Below the pieces are notes generated by a model. That model saw nothing but the letters and a program-made list of their open reading frames with translations. It made no database searches and was not told the DNA's origin. The position numbers and the translations under genes were made by a program. Shown in pieces: positions 1 to 8,965 of a DNA stretch of 64,000 bases (positions within the stretch are counted from its first letter, which is position 1; every line of letters begins with the position of its first letter). The DNA is from Clostridia bacterium (GTDB lineage Bacteria; Bacillota; Clostridia; Oscillospirales; UBA644), in assembly GCA_017621705.1 (NCBI GenBank), contig JAGASR010000014.1, positions 107,469-171,468 of the forward strand, written 5' to 3'.

Positions 1-864
1 TGTCAAAGTATGGACTGTCTGCTTTATAAAGCCTTTTGTGAATGCCGTAAAAACATCGAGATTTACGCCTGCTTTTTCAAAGTCTTTACAATCTTCTTCG
101 ACAAAGTTCGTTGCAAATCTTATCGCATCGCCGAAGTCGTGACCGACAAGTCCGGGCATTACGGTATCGAGGTCAATGACAACAAGCGCTTTTTTCGTCG
201 TTTTATCGAAAAGAACGTTGTTTATTTTTGTGTCGTTATGAGTTACTCTCAGCGGCAGTTCGCCTCTGGTTCTCATATCGGTCATCGTACACGCTTTTTC
301 CTGTACGGATAACAACCACTCGATCTCTTTTTCAACTTCTTTGACTCTGCCGCAAGGGTCAGCTTTTGCGGATTCTATAAGCTTTTCGTATCGCTTTCTT
401 GTGTTATGAAAATGCGGGATCGTTTCATGAAGCTTTGATGCGTCAAAATCCGAAAGGAGCATCTGAAATTCGCCGAATGCAGTTCCCGCATTGCAGACTA
501 TTTCAAGATCGTCGCAGACGTTATATGTCGCGGACGGTATATAGTTAAAAAGTCGCCAAAAGCCCGATTTATCGAGCAGATATGTCTTGTGGTCTATCGT
601 ATGGTAGTAGTGCAGAGAAAGCTCATCGGGTCTTTTCGAATAAATGAATTCCGTGACGTTTGCTATGTTTTCCATGACCTGCTCGGGACTCTTGAAAACA
701 TAGGTATTTACTTCCTGAACAACGTACGAAGAAATCGTACCGTCATCATTTCGGAAATTGACTTTATATGTCTTGTTAACGTTGCCTATCGTGATCTCTT
801 CATAGGAAAGATATTCGCCTTTGATCTTAAATTCACGACAAATATCTCTGATCTTTGTATCCAT
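1..864 (-). CDS. N-acetylhexosamine 1-kinase-like phosphotransferase (NahK/APH fold), C-terminus cut by window edge
   Basis: Predicted small-molecule kinase of the aminoglycoside-phosphotransferase fold, closest in its motifs to N-acetylhexosamine 1-kinase (NahK, often mislabelled mucin desulfatase), which phosphorylates GlcNAc/GalNAc released from host glycans. Reading down from the ATG at 864 the protein begins MDTKIRDICREF. The catalytic loop reads RVTHNDTKINNVLFD and is followed by the metal-binding segment VIDLDTVMPGLVGHDFGDA, both hallmarks of this family. About 288 residues are visible and the 3' end lies outside the window. The gene follows the small gene at 895-1221 by 30 bases and is probably cotranscribed with it. 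The fold and catalytic motifs are clear. The exact sugar substrate is inferred. Confidence 0.8.
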   Translation of the reverse strand, partial: MDTKIRDICREFKIKGEYLSYEEITIGNVNKTYKVNFRNDDGTISSYVVQEVNTYVFKSPEQVMENIANVTEFIYSKRPDELSLHYYHTIDHKTYLLDKSGFWRLFNYIPSATYNVCDDLEIVCNAGTAFGEFQMLLSDFDASKLHETIPHFHNTRKRYEKLIESAKADPCGRVKEVEKEIEWLLSVQEKACTMTDMRTRGELPLRVTHNDTKINNVLFDKTTKKALVVIDLDTVMPGLVGHDFGDAIRFATNFVEEDCKDFEKAGVNLDVFTAFTKGFIKQTVHTLT

Positions 865-894
865 AATAATTTTCCTTTATGGGTGTCGTTGTGG

Positions 895-1221
895 TTACAG
901 TATTTCTCTCAATTTATCAAGAAATGCGTCTTCTCCCCAGGTATTGATTTTGAAAAATACAGCATTGCTGCCGCCTGACGTTATAGCCGAAAGGCGGATA
1001 GGTCCGTCGCCGTTCTGAAACAGAGTTACGCTCATGCTCAGTCTGTTGCCCCCGAGATAACTGTATCTTTCAAAAACACGAACGCTGCATTTTGCGCCGT
1101 TATCATAAAAATCGCTTGATTCTTCAAGAGACGCGGAAACACTGCCGTTTAAAATTCCGTTTTCTATATTACTTAAAATCTGCCTGAAATTGCCTCTGAG
1201 TGTCTGTTCAAGTTTTGCCAT
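895..1221 (-). CDS. Small conserved protein, DUF6054-like
   Basis: A 108-residue soluble protein beginning MAKLEQTLRGNF, with no signal peptide or membrane segment. Its composition and size resemble the DUF6054 family of small Firmicutes proteins; that assignment is from memory and tentative, and no biochemical role is known. The start is supported by an AGAGG ribosome site 7-8 bases upstream of the ATG. It is the first gene after a consensus promoter at 1312-1340, and the NahK-like kinase follows 30 bases downstream, so the two probably form one unit. Confidence 0.6.
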   Translation of the reverse strand: MAKLEQTLRGNFRQILSNIENGILNGSVSASLEESSDFYDNGAKCSVRVFERYSYLGGNRLSMSVTLFQNGDGPIRLSAITSGGSNAVFFKINTWGEDAFLDKLREIL

Positions 1222-1311
1222 AGAAGATCCTCTTTATATAGATTATATTCTAAAAAACGAAATGTGTGATTGTTTGGGTGGATTTTAAATAAGCATAAAA
1301 TCTCTTTATAT

Positions 1312-1340
1312 ATTATATCATATATACTTGCATTTGTCAA
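1312..1340 (-). promoter_or_regulatory. Sigma-A-type promoter for the 1221/864 gene pair
   Basis: On the minus strand, TTGACA (1335-1340) and TATAAT (1312-1317) are separated by exactly 17 bases. The predicted 5' UTR is about 85 bases. Confidence 0.85.
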
Positions 1341-1365
1341 TGATACAGAAAATATTATTACAGTT

Positions 1366-1390
1366 AAAAGCATGGCGATTGCCATGCTTT
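1366..1390 (-). terminator. Terminator of the fused permease gene
   Basis: A perfect 10-bp stem (AAAGCATGGC / GCCATGCTTT) with a four-base loop begins 16 bases past the permease stop codon and is followed on the minus strand by a short T-rich stretch. It separates the permease unit from the next promoter. Confidence 0.65.
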
Positions 1391-1405
1391 AACCCGTTAT
1401 TCTGT

Positions 1406-3901
1406 TTATTGGTTCTTTTTCAGATCTCTTGATGAACCTCTGTATGCTTTATTAATTGCAATAACTGAAAACAAAAATGAGATCAGAAGCATTGTCCCGA
1501 ACGAGAAAACAAGTACCGGTAAATTTATCTGATATGCTGAAATCAATGCAACATCTTTAAAGATTGTCTTTGCCAGTATCATCATAATTCCGTTACCTAT
1601 ACTGAATGCTACTGTGGATAAAAAGATAAACTGCGCTGACGTGTCCGCAAAAATCATAATTTTTGAATATCCGATAAATTTTTTAATATTAATTATGTTT
1701 TTTATCTTATCTATATAATAGATACCGAATACCGATGTTGTAAGGAATATCATTGCCATGAAAAGATCTATGACTTCTTTTGATAACCCGATATCGATAT
1801 AGGGTACAAGATCGATTTCCATATATATGAATTTATCTTCCAGCTGTTTTTGCAGATATTTTGTTGTGGTAATGTAATCGTATTCGGATGCTCCCTCAAC
1901 ATAAATAATATGTTGAGCTCCTTGCATTAACATTTCGCTGTAATCGTTCAATGCAGAGGGGAGGGTTATGAAGACCCATTCATCAATGCTTGTTGTCTGA
2001 TCTTCAAGTCCGATTACCCCGATAACTTCATAGCTTTTTCCGTTATATCTGAAAAAATGCTTCCCGTCAATTTCTTCAGTAAATTTTTCGTATACGGTCT
2101 TGCCTACTACTGCGTATTGTGTTGGCTGCGAAAGTTCTTCATCGGTGAAAAACCTGCCTTGCAAGATATTCGGGGTTTCCATATCGCCTTTTTTGTACCA
2201 ACCACGAACAAGAATTCTGTTGTATGGGTCTGCAAAGCCACCTAATCTCAAATCAATTGAATAGCTTTTCGCATCTTCAACATTAAAGTCAAAATCCAGA
2301 GATTCACTTTCCTCAGTTTTTTTCATTAAGGTGATTGCTTTGCCTTCAAGGCTTGAGAAGTCGTACTGATATTTATTAATGTGTTCAATCTGCCAGTTGT
2401 AGCTCGTTAAAAATGTTATACAAACGCTCGAACAAAGAAACATCAAAAATGTTATCGCTTTATAGAAAGGAAGATGTCCGTTCTTTTTTACTTCTCGTCC
2501 TCTGATCAGCTCCGAAACGCTGTAACTTTTTACTTTGAAATAAACAAAAATAAGAGATAGGGCGCAAGCGATAAATATATATAATCCTACAACAGGGATT
2601 GAATTTTTCAGCATAAGATCAAAAGCCGGATGCTGTGTGTACTCATATTTATCAATATATCTGTATTCTATCAAAAAACCAACCGCAAAACCTATAACGC
2701 AGTAAAAGAAAGTTTCAAGTACGGAAAAAGACAGTATCTGCGTTTTTGTCGCCCCAATAAGATTATGAATAGCATAAGCTTTCATATTGTTCGTGATATT
2801 ATTTACAGCAGAAAAAACAATGCTTAATATCGAAAGAATAGTCATTATCGCTACAAGCACTGTTCCGACGATCGCTTTTTCAGCAAATTCTGCTGATCTG
2901 TATATTGTGTCGGAAACAGAGCCACCGAGCCTGATAGGATCTGTAAGGGCGAGTTCGTCAAAAATGTTTTGAACGGTGTTTATGAATTCTTCTTCTTTCC
3001 CTTTTTCAACAAGAAGATATCTTGATTTATATACCCCGGTAGTTCCGAGTTCTTTACTGTATAGATCTAGAGTAATCGGCAAACTTCTGCAATATTCACC
3101 GTTGGCTTCGTAAAAACTGACCCATTCATCGAGCGTCATAGAAATGCTCGGAAGGACAATACAGTTGTCAAATGTTGAAACAAAAGAAGAACTCGGTAAC
3201 ATAAATACTTGACCTTTGGCGATAAAGCCAATGACTTTGAATGTCATGGGTTTATCACCGAAAAGTACAGAGCCTTCAAAAGTATCTCCGATAGAAAATA
3301 TCTTTTTATAATCTGCACCGAGTAAGACCGGAAAACTGTTAACGTCTATACTCGTAAACTCTTCATCTGTAAAAAGTCTTCCGCTGTCTAAATGGAGATC
3401 AAATATCTCTATATAATTACGGTCTATAGAATAACTGTTTAAACGATACCCATAGTCTTTGTTTTTATCTGATTGTAAGGTGGATGGGTCATAGAAAGAA
3501 TATTGAGAAGCGGTCTCTTCGGAAAGTTTAACTCCCGGAAGCGGTTCGCTCATATTAAGTTGTCTTGTAGTAAGAACAGCGGTTTTAATACCTTCTATAT
3601 CAATTAATTTTTCATATAGGGCTTCATATTCTTCATAACCCGAATCATCAGGTGAGTTGAATCTGTATCCCCATACTCTTGCGATATGATCTTGCGTAAC
3701 CCCTTCGCTTGCAATGAAATACTTAGTATATTTCGAATATACTTCCTGGAAAGATTCGTTATTCAATTGTGCCTGGCTGTGGTCGAAGAAGATTATGAAA
3801 AAACAGTAGGAGAAAACGATGATTTGCGCCAACAGTATTATTGAAACTATCGGCGACCTCTTGATATTTGACCATAGATTAAGAAAAAACAGCTTTATCA
3901 T
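1406..3901 (-). CDS. MacB/FtsX-type ABC transporter permease, fused two-module form
   Basis: A large membrane protein of 831 residues from the chosen ATG (MIKLFFLNLWSNIKRSP). An in-frame start 19 codons further upstream lacks a ribosome site, whereas AGAGGTG lies 6-7 bases before this ATG. Layout: N-terminal membrane anchor at about 15-40; a large extracytoplasmic MacB-like domain; a cluster of three helices at about 340-470; another long anchor plus a second extracytoplasmic domain; and three C-terminal helices with the typical FtsX spacing. Such permeases export peptides or lipids or signal peptide stress, using a separate ATPase. No ATPase is adjacent. It is related to the two-gene permease at 23999-26414, with similar second-module sequences around VIGVIG and TSIDEW. 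The substrate is unknown. Confidence 0.8.
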   Translation of the reverse strand: MIKLFFLNLWSNIKRSPIVSIILLAQIIVFSYCFFIIFFDHSQAQLNNESFQEVYSKYTKYFIASEGVTQDHIARVWGYRFNSPDDSGYEEYEALYEKLIDIEGIKTAVLTTRQLNMSEPLPGVKLSEETASQYSFYDPSTLQSDKNKDYGYRLNSYSIDRNYIEIFDLHLDSGRLFTDEEFTSIDVNSFPVLLGADYKKIFSIGDTFEGSVLFGDKPMTFKVIGFIAKGQVFMLPSSSFVSTFDNCIVLPSISMTLDEWVSFYEANGEYCRSLPITLDLYSKELGTTGVYKSRYLLVEKGKEEEFINTVQNIFDELALTDPIRLGGSVSDTIYRSAEFAEKAIVGTVLVAIMTILSILSIVFSAVNNITNNMKAYAIHNLIGATKTQILSFSVLETFFYCVIGFAVGFLIEYRYIDKYEYTQHPAFDLMLKNSIPVVGLYIFIACALSLIFVYFKVKSYSVSELIRGREVKKNGHLPFYKAITFLMFLCSSVCITFLTSYNWQIEHINKYQYDFSSLEGKAITLMKKTEESESLDFDFNVEDAKSYSIDLRLGGFADPYNRILVRGWYKKGDMETPNILQGRFFTDEELSQPTQYAVVGKTVYEKFTEEIDGKHFFRYNGKSYEVIGVIGLEDQTTSIDEWVFITLPSALNDYSEMLMQGAQHIIYVEGASEYDYITTTKYLQKQLEDKFIYMEIDLVPYIDIGLSKEVIDLFMAMIFLTTSVFGIYYIDKIKNIINIKKFIGYSKIMIFADTSAQFIFLSTVAFSIGNGIMMILAKTIFKDVALISAYQINLPVLVFSFGTMLLISFLFSVIAINKAYRGSSRDLKKNQ

Positions 3902-3948
3902 ATCAGCACCTCTTTCATTGGATCTTTCATACGTTACCACTTTCCCGT

Positions 3949-3981
3949 AAAAAAACAAAAAGGGAGGTTTTCCCTCCCTTT
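3949..3981 (-). terminator. Intrinsic terminator in the permease leader (candidate attenuator)
   Basis: On the minus strand a perfect 9-bp stem (AAAGGGAGG at 3973-3981, CCTCCCTTT at 3959-3967) is followed by TTGTTTTTTT. It lies downstream of a consensus promoter (4066-4094) and 48 bases before the permease ATG. It can therefore end readthrough from the upstream M56 gene and also attenuate permease transcription. An upstream CTCCCT (4003-4008) could pair with the first stem arm as an antiterminator. Confidence 0.75.
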
Positions 3982-4065
3982 AGTTGCATTGTTTACCCTT
4001 TGAGGGAGAAACAAAGTGGTTCTTTTGTTAAGTCGGTATTTTAACTGTTTCATTCATATGGCAAT

Positions 4066-4094
4066 ATTTTATCATAATTATGGAGTCTTGTCAA
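4066..4094 (-). promoter_or_regulatory. Promoter of the fused permease unit
   Basis: TTGACA (4089-4094), 17-base spacer and TAAAAT (4066-4071) on the minus strand, starting a leader of about 160 bases before the permease ATG. No comparable promoter is seen between the leader terminator and the gene. A 39-codon reading frame without a ribosome site runs from 4053 to 3934 through the terminator; it is not called as a gene. Confidence 0.8.
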
Positions 4095-4121
4095 TAGGGA
4101 AACAGATTTTCGATAAAATAT

Positions 4122-6872
4122 TTATTCAAAGACCGATATCACCGCGCCCGAAAAATCGGGATCATTTCCTATTTTTAACCCGTAACCGCCGATCGTTGCG
4201 CTGTAAGCATCGGGGTCGCTTCCTGGTTTTATGTATATGATTCCGTGATAGATCGGGGTGTCACCGTTAAAAATATCAAAATATATTTCCGAGACTTCGC
4301 TCTGTGTCCTGATCTGTGCGATTGCATCCAAAGAGATTGTCCGCGGGGACCACCGGATAGGGGTGCCCTTTTTATATGTTTTATCTCCGGGTGACGGATC
4401 TCCTTCTGAATCGTAATTCAAAAGTGTGCCTCCGTCGAGAGCAATAGCCGTCACATGAGTATAGTTTTCGATATCAAACTCAAATTGAAAACACGGCAGC
4501 TTACTGCTCAAATACGGTTCGTACTTCCATTCCGCAAATCCGACAGCGCTTTCTTCTATAAGCTCATATATCGACCATACCAATCCGTTTTCTCTATCTG
4601 TCATATCGGAATACGTAAGAATATAAAGAGTATTGTCTTTTTCAATCAGACCGTATCTGTCGGAAAGCGGCTGCCAGAGCATACCGTTTGTGCTTTTCAT
4701 TTCGTCCGGGACGTTATATATAAACATCTCGTTCCATTCTTCTTCCGTCCACGGAAACTTCTGCCATTCGTAATTTATATTATCAAATGTCTGAATGTTA
4801 TCGGAGGTCTTACTGCATATCGAAAAACTGTCATCTCCGATAATATATCTTGCCCCCGAATCTCCGCCCAGAGCCATGAAAGACGATATCGGAGTCATAT
4901 AAAGCTCTCTCCATGAAACGTATGAAGTGCCTTGAATATCAGTGAAATTACTCGAAACCGTAACGTCTTCGCTTCCGATGCAGTTTCCGTATTCGTCATA
5001 ATAATATTGCATTACGGAAACTGTACCGTCCCGATAATTACGCTTAAACAAAGCCATATTCACCGTTGCCGATGTTTCGTCCTCGATGGTTACGTCACCT
5101 TTATCTTCGTAACTGTAAACTCTCGAGATTTTATGCAGCTCGGGCGCCGCCGATAAAACGACATCAAACGAATTCATGTAATTCTTAACACCGTTTATCG
5201 AAAATACGGCAGGGTGCTCGCATGTATATATCTTTTCGCCGTTTATCGCCGCATCGAGGTAAAGATGCCAATCTATGAGCTTATATCCGATATTTTCGGC
5301 ATATGAAAAGACGGCAAAACCAAGATCTGTCATCGTTTCTATGCTTCCGTGGCCCGCTCTGAATCCGACTATCGCAAATCCCGGATAATATTCATTTTCG
5401 TAGTAACTGAAAGAGCTGACGTTCTTTCCGACTGTGTATTTTAACGACCTGTCAAAAAAATTGACGTTAAATCCGTGTCTTCGAAATTCGCTTTCAAGAA
5501 GATAAAGCTCTTTTATATATGTGTCGTCAGAATATTCGTCGTCTCTTTCGCTTTTATCTTCCCAACCGTAACCGAGAAGAGTTTTACCGTCCGAGGTCTG
5601 AACGACGATATAAAAATTATCTTCATAAGTCCGTAAAATATAACAATCGGTTATCTTTTTTATATCGAATCTTGATACCCATGCGGATTCCTTCGAAAGA
5701 TATTTTTTTAGATCGGATGCTAGTATATCATCTTTTTCGAGCTGTCCGAGATAATCCCAATCTTCTGTCGCAGACTGTTTCAAGAAAAGACGGTAGTCTG
5801 CGGAAATGCAGTATTGAACGGGCTTCGGGGTCGCATCATCGATCATGTAAATGATTTTATTTATATGATAGTTTGCGCCAAGAAGTTCCGTATTTTTATT
5901 TGCAGGATTTGTTATCAGAACGACTGTCGATATCGAAACAATCGCGATCGCCGCAATAATAACGATATGTGCAGGCTTTTTGAATTTGGCGATATTTTTG
6001 ATCCTCGTTTCCGTATTTCCTTCGCCGAACGCCAGCGGCGTTGCGGAATATGCGTTCTTTCCGATCGAGAAATCAAGAAGAGACTGTGCGTAATCCGCTT
6101 TAATATTATCTCCGAACTTTCGTATCACCGCTTCATCGCAGCTCATTTCCATATCTTTAACAAATAATGAAAATGCGATCCATACAAGTGGATTGAACCA
6201 ATGAATGCAGAGGGCTACGAATGCGATCGCCTTGATGATGTTATCGTGCCTTCTGATATGATGCTTTTCATGACAGATTATATATTCTTTTTCGTCATCC
6301 GAAAGATCGGACGGTATATAGATTTTCGGAAATATAAGTCCGACAACGAACGGGGAGGGGATACCGTCAGAAATATATACTCCTTCATCGATCATCACTG
6401 ATCCTACGAGTTTTCTTTTCAATTTTATAAAACCGATAAGATTATATCCTGCGATTGCAATAATTCCCGATATCCATATCGTTTCGATTATTCCGACTGA
6501 ACGTCTGACCGTTATTTCGGGTTCGTTCGGAAAAGTGGTATTTCCAATATGTATAGTTGAATGCCGCGGCGTTACGGTTGTTGTTACAATATTATCGGGC
6601 TCGATTTCTCCGATCACGTCTTCAAAATCTGTCGGCTGATAGTTTACCGCATCCGTAAACTCCTCAATCTTTTCCGTAAATATTCCGGCAAGCGAAAAAT
6701 CAGACATGATATTTATCGGGCACAAAAGTCTGAAAAGCACGACCGCCCAAAGCATATATGAAAATATCTTCGGCGCACTCTTTAACAGAAGTCTGAAAAT
6801 AATAACGAAAATTATAGCAATTCCCGAGGCAATGCTCATTTGCAGTATTTGTGAAAATAATGCGCTTATCAT
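4122..6872 (-). CDS. BlaR1-like M56 family membrane metallopeptidase (sensor/antirepressor) with unusual long sensor domain
   Basis: Membrane zinc protease of the BlaR1/MecR1 type, which on sensing a signal leads to inactivation of its BlaI partner. Several membrane helices lie in the first 340 residues. The zinc motif is H201-E202-K-H-H205, within ICHEKHHIRRHDN. A further hydrophobic segment near 310-330 is followed by about 580 residues predicted outside the membrane. At 916 residues it is far longer than BlaR1 (about 600). The outer region shows no obvious penicillin-binding SxxK...SxN...KTG arrangement by eye, so the ligand is probably not a beta-lactam. The start is one base past the blaI-like stop, with AAGGAGG inside the end of that gene, so the two are coupled. 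No beta-lactamase gene is nearby. Confidence 0.8.
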   Translation of the reverse strand: MISALFSQILQMSIASGIAIIFVIIFRLLLKSAPKIFSYMLWAVVLFRLLCPINIMSDFSLAGIFTEKIEEFTDAVNYQPTDFEDVIGEIEPDNIVTTTVTPRHSTIHIGNTTFPNEPEITVRRSVGIIETIWISGIIAIAGYNLIGFIKLKRKLVGSVMIDEGVYISDGIPSPFVVGLIFPKIYIPSDLSDDEKEYIICHEKHHIRRHDNIIKAIAFVALCIHWFNPLVWIAFSLFVKDMEMSCDEAVIRKFGDNIKADYAQSLLDFSIGKNAYSATPLAFGEGNTETRIKNIAKFKKPAHIVIIAAIAIVSISTVVLITNPANKNTELLGANYHINKIIYMIDDATPKPVQYCISADYRLFLKQSATEDWDYLGQLEKDDILASDLKKYLSKESAWVSRFDIKKITDCYILRTYEDNFYIVVQTSDGKTLLGYGWEDKSERDDEYSDDTYIKELYLLESEFRRHGFNVNFFDRSLKYTVGKNVSSFSYYENEYYPGFAIVGFRAGHGSIETMTDLGFAVFSYAENIGYKLIDWHLYLDAAINGEKIYTCEHPAVFSINGVKNYMNSFDVVLSAAPELHKISRVYSYEDKGDVTIEDETSATVNMALFKRNYRDGTVSVMQYYYDEYGNCIGSEDVTVSSNFTDIQGTSYVSWRELYMTPISSFMALGGDSGARYIIGDDSFSICSKTSDNIQTFDNINYEWQKFPWTEEEWNEMFIYNVPDEMKSTNGMLWQPLSDRYGLIEKDNTLYILTYSDMTDRENGLVWSIYELIEESAVGFAEWKYEPYLSSKLPCFQFEFDIENYTHVTAIALDGGTLLNYDSEGDPSPGDKTYKKGTPIRWSPRTISLDAIAQIRTQSEVSEIYFDIFNGDTPIYHGIIYIKPGSDPDAYSATIGGYGLKIGNDPDFSGAVISVFE

Positions 6873-6873
6873 T

Positions 6874-7227
6874 TCAGTCCTCCTTCATTTTTGTTATCAA
6901 TTCCTGCAGTTTATTTATTTCCTCTTCGCTGAGTTTTTTTCTCTTTGAAAAAGCGGCAATAAATGCAGGCAGCGATCCGTCAAAAGTTTCATTTACGAAT
7001 TTTTCACTCTGCTTCGCATAAAAATCTTCTTTTGAAATCAGAGAGGTTACCGTTCCGTCCGTATTGATAAATAATCCTTTTTCGCAAAGACGCTTAAGGA
7101 TAGTATATGTCGTCGTTCTTTTCCATGTAAGTTGCTTCTGCGCAAGTTTGACGAGTTCGCCCGTAGTTATCGGCTCATTTATCCATATAATATCCGCAAA
7201 CCGTGATTCTATTTGTCCAAGGCTCAT
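6874..7227 (-). CDS. BlaI/MecI-family winged-helix repressor
   Basis: A 117-residue penicillinase-repressor family protein starting MSLGQIESRFADIIW. AAAGGAG 8 bases upstream of this ATG (7227) decides the start over an in-frame start further upstream that lies on operator DNA. The N-terminal winged helix contains the family pattern ITTGELVKLAQKQLTWKRTT; the C-terminal part is the dimerisation/cleavage arm. It sits directly upstream of its presumed M56 protease partner. Two palindromes at 7244-7284 fit the known TACA-TGTA operator half-sites of BlaI/MecI, so the operon is probably autorepressed. Confidence 0.9.
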   Translation of the reverse strand: MSLGQIESRFADIIWINEPITTGELVKLAQKQLTWKRTTTYTILKRLCEKGLFINTDGTVTSLISKEDFYAKQSEKFVNETFDGSLPAFIAAFSKRKKLSEEEINKLQELITKMKED

Positions 7228-7243
7228 TTGCTTTCTCCTTTGT

Positions 7244-7284
7244 CTACAACTTGTAGTCATATTTATAGTCTACACTATGTAGAC
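7244..7284. promoter_or_regulatory. Two BlaI-type operators
   Basis: Palindrome CTACAACTTGTAG (7244-7256) and the 17-bp palindrome GTCTACACTATGTAGAC (7268-7284) both carry TACA/TGTA half-sites, the known BlaI/MecI recognition element. The second overlaps the -10 box of the blaI-like promoter; the first lies just after the predicted start point. Confidence 0.85.
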
Positions 7285-7295
7285 AGATTTGTCAA
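7267..7295 (-). promoter_or_regulatory. Promoter of the blaI-blaR1-like operon
   Basis: Minus-strand TTGACA (7290-7295), 17-base spacer, TAGACT (7267-7272). The weak -10 is embedded in an operator palindrome, as expected for a repressed promoter. Confidence 0.75.
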
Positions 7296-7376
7296 GTCTT
7301 TTTTTCTTTCTTTCAAAAAGTTTAAAAATAGTGTTTACGGCTTTTCGACAATTAACGAAACTGTTTTTGCCCTCTC

Positions 7377-7405
7377 TTGACCTTGTATAAATCTTATGCT
7401 ATAAT
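7377..7405 (+). promoter_or_regulatory. Promoter of the DUF1576-like gene
   Basis: TTGACC (7377-7382), 17-base spacer, TATAAT (7400-7405), about 35 bases before the ATG at 7440. No BlaI-type palindrome overlaps it. Confidence 0.85.
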
Positions 7406-7439
7406 AATTTGCAAAACTTTTTATAAGGGAAATGAGTAT

Positions 7440-8918
7440 ATGAAAAATACCGTCGCCGCACCGTCGGGCGAAAAAGTATCACTCAAAACGACGGCAGCCG
7501 CAGAGCCTTTTGTTTGCGGTCATCGTTCCGAAAATGCGGATAAAATAATTTTTTTCTACACGTTCTTTTTAAGTCTTCTCATGTTTGTGACGGTGCCTAT
7601 CGCTGTCGCTGTAACGGGGGAGACAGATTTTTGGGCAAATATCTTTAAGATAATGACCACCCCCTGCAAACTTGTTACCGATTATTTCGCTCTCGCAGGG
7701 CTTGGCAGTACGTTCTTTAACGTCGGTGTTTGCGGTCTTGCGTGCAATATCATAATGAAGATAAGCAAAATTAAGCCTAATGCAACGACTATTGCAGGCT
7801 ATATGCTTGTTATCGCGCACGGTTTTTACGGACTTAACTTTATCAATATGTGGCCTCCGCTTTTCGGCGTCTGGGTATATTGCAAAGTCATGAAAAAATC
7901 GTACCGCGCAAACTTCCATATCTCTCTTTTTGCAACTGCGGTCGGTCCCTTTATCAGCGACTTCCTTTTCCGTTATACAATAAACGATGAATTCGTCTTC
8001 GGCGAACCGAGAGTAACTCTTTCGGGTGTTGTCCTTGCAATACTTTTCGGTCTTGCTTCGGGCTTTGTTATTCCTGCGCTTCTTCCCGGTACGACCGCTA
8101 TGCATCGCGGATATAATATGTATAAAGCGGGTCTTGCGATCGGGATTCTCGGCGTTTTCGTCTATGCATTTATGTATAAAACTCTCGGCGTTCATTCCCC
8201 CGACGTTATTTCTTTCGATAACCTCGAATATTACTCCGTGCCTTATGCGTACAGAGCTTTTGTAAACTGTTTTCTTATCATACTTTTTGCCGTTACGATC
8301 CTCATGGGCTTTTTACTTAACAACAGAAGCTTCAAAGGTTATAAAGAGCTTATTCACAGTACGGGTTACGGTGTCGATTTCCTCGATAAATTCGGTATGC
8401 CCGTCTGCCTTATAAATCTCGGGGTTTACGGTCTTTGCGCGGTTGCATATCTCAATATCATATTTATTCTCCCGGAAATATTCTCGTTTATTCCCGAAGG
8501 TGTTGGCTTTACGGGTCCTACGCTCGGCGCAACTTTTGCGGCTCTTACTTTCAGTTGTGACGGTCAGCATCCCCGAAACGTCTGGCCAATTATAACGGGT
8601 TATGCTCTTCTTTTTGTTGTTTCTAATATCCTCTGTCTTCTTTGCGGAATGGAAATTCCCTGGACGCTCTCGAGCCAGGCATATATTAACGGTATCGCAT
8701 TCGCCACCGGTCTTTGCACCTTTGCAGGTAAGTACGGTTGGAAAGTCGGTGTCTGTGTAGGATTTGCAAGTGCAATAATCTGTACTTCAACTGTCGCTAT
8801 GCACGGCGGATTTGTTCTCTATAACGGTGGTTTTACCGCAGGCCTCACAGCTTTGATCGTCCTTCCCGTTCTCGACTTCTATAAGATCAAACCTAAATTT
8901 GACGACGACTTACATTAA
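7440..8918 (+). CDS. DUF1576-like polytopic membrane protein
   Basis: A 492-residue integral membrane protein beginning MKNTVAAPSGEK; the ATG at 7440 is preceded by ATAAGGGA about 9 bases upstream, while an earlier in-frame start overlaps the promoter. After a short cytoplasmic tail there are about 11-12 hydrophobic segments joined by short loops. Conserved-looking stretches include FFNVGVCGLACNIIMK and FSCDGQHPRNVWPI. Size and pattern match the DUF1576 family of uncharacterised Firmicutes membrane proteins; transport is possible but unproven. It is transcribed alone, divergently from the blaI-like operon, and ends in a strong terminator shared with leuB. Confidence 0.7.
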   Translation: MKNTVAAPSGEKVSLKTTAAAEPFVCGHRSENADKIIFFYTFFLSLLMFVTVPIAVAVTGETDFWANIFKIMTTPCKLVTDYFALAGLGSTFFNVGVCGLACNIIMKISKIKPNATTIAGYMLVIAHGFYGLNFINMWPPLFGVWVYCKVMKKSYRANFHISLFATAVGPFISDFLFRYTINDEFVFGEPRVTLSGVVLAILFGLASGFVIPALLPGTTAMHRGYNMYKAGLAIGILGVFVYAFMYKTLGVHSPDVISFDNLEYYSVPYAYRAFVNCFLIILFAVTILMGFLLNNRSFKGYKELIHSTGYGVDFLDKFGMPVCLINLGVYGLCAVAYLNIIFILPEIFSFIPEGVGFTGPTLGATFAALTFSCDGQHPRNVWPIITGYALLFVVSNILCLLCGMEIPWTLSSQAYINGIAFATGLCTFAGKYGWKVGVCVGFASAIICTSTVAMHGGFVLYNGGFTAGLTALIVLPVLDFYKIKPKFDDDLH

Positions 8919-8957
8919 AAAAACAGCCGATATGATTTTTCATATCGGCTGTTTTTT
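8918..8957. terminator. Bidirectional terminator between DUF1576-like gene and leuB
   Basis: A 17-bp stem (AAACAGCCGATATG core, 8918-8934 with 8941-8957) with a six-base loop, flanked by A-run and T-run, so it can end transcription of both convergent genes. Confidence 0.9.
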
Positions 8958-8965
8958 ATGTTATA

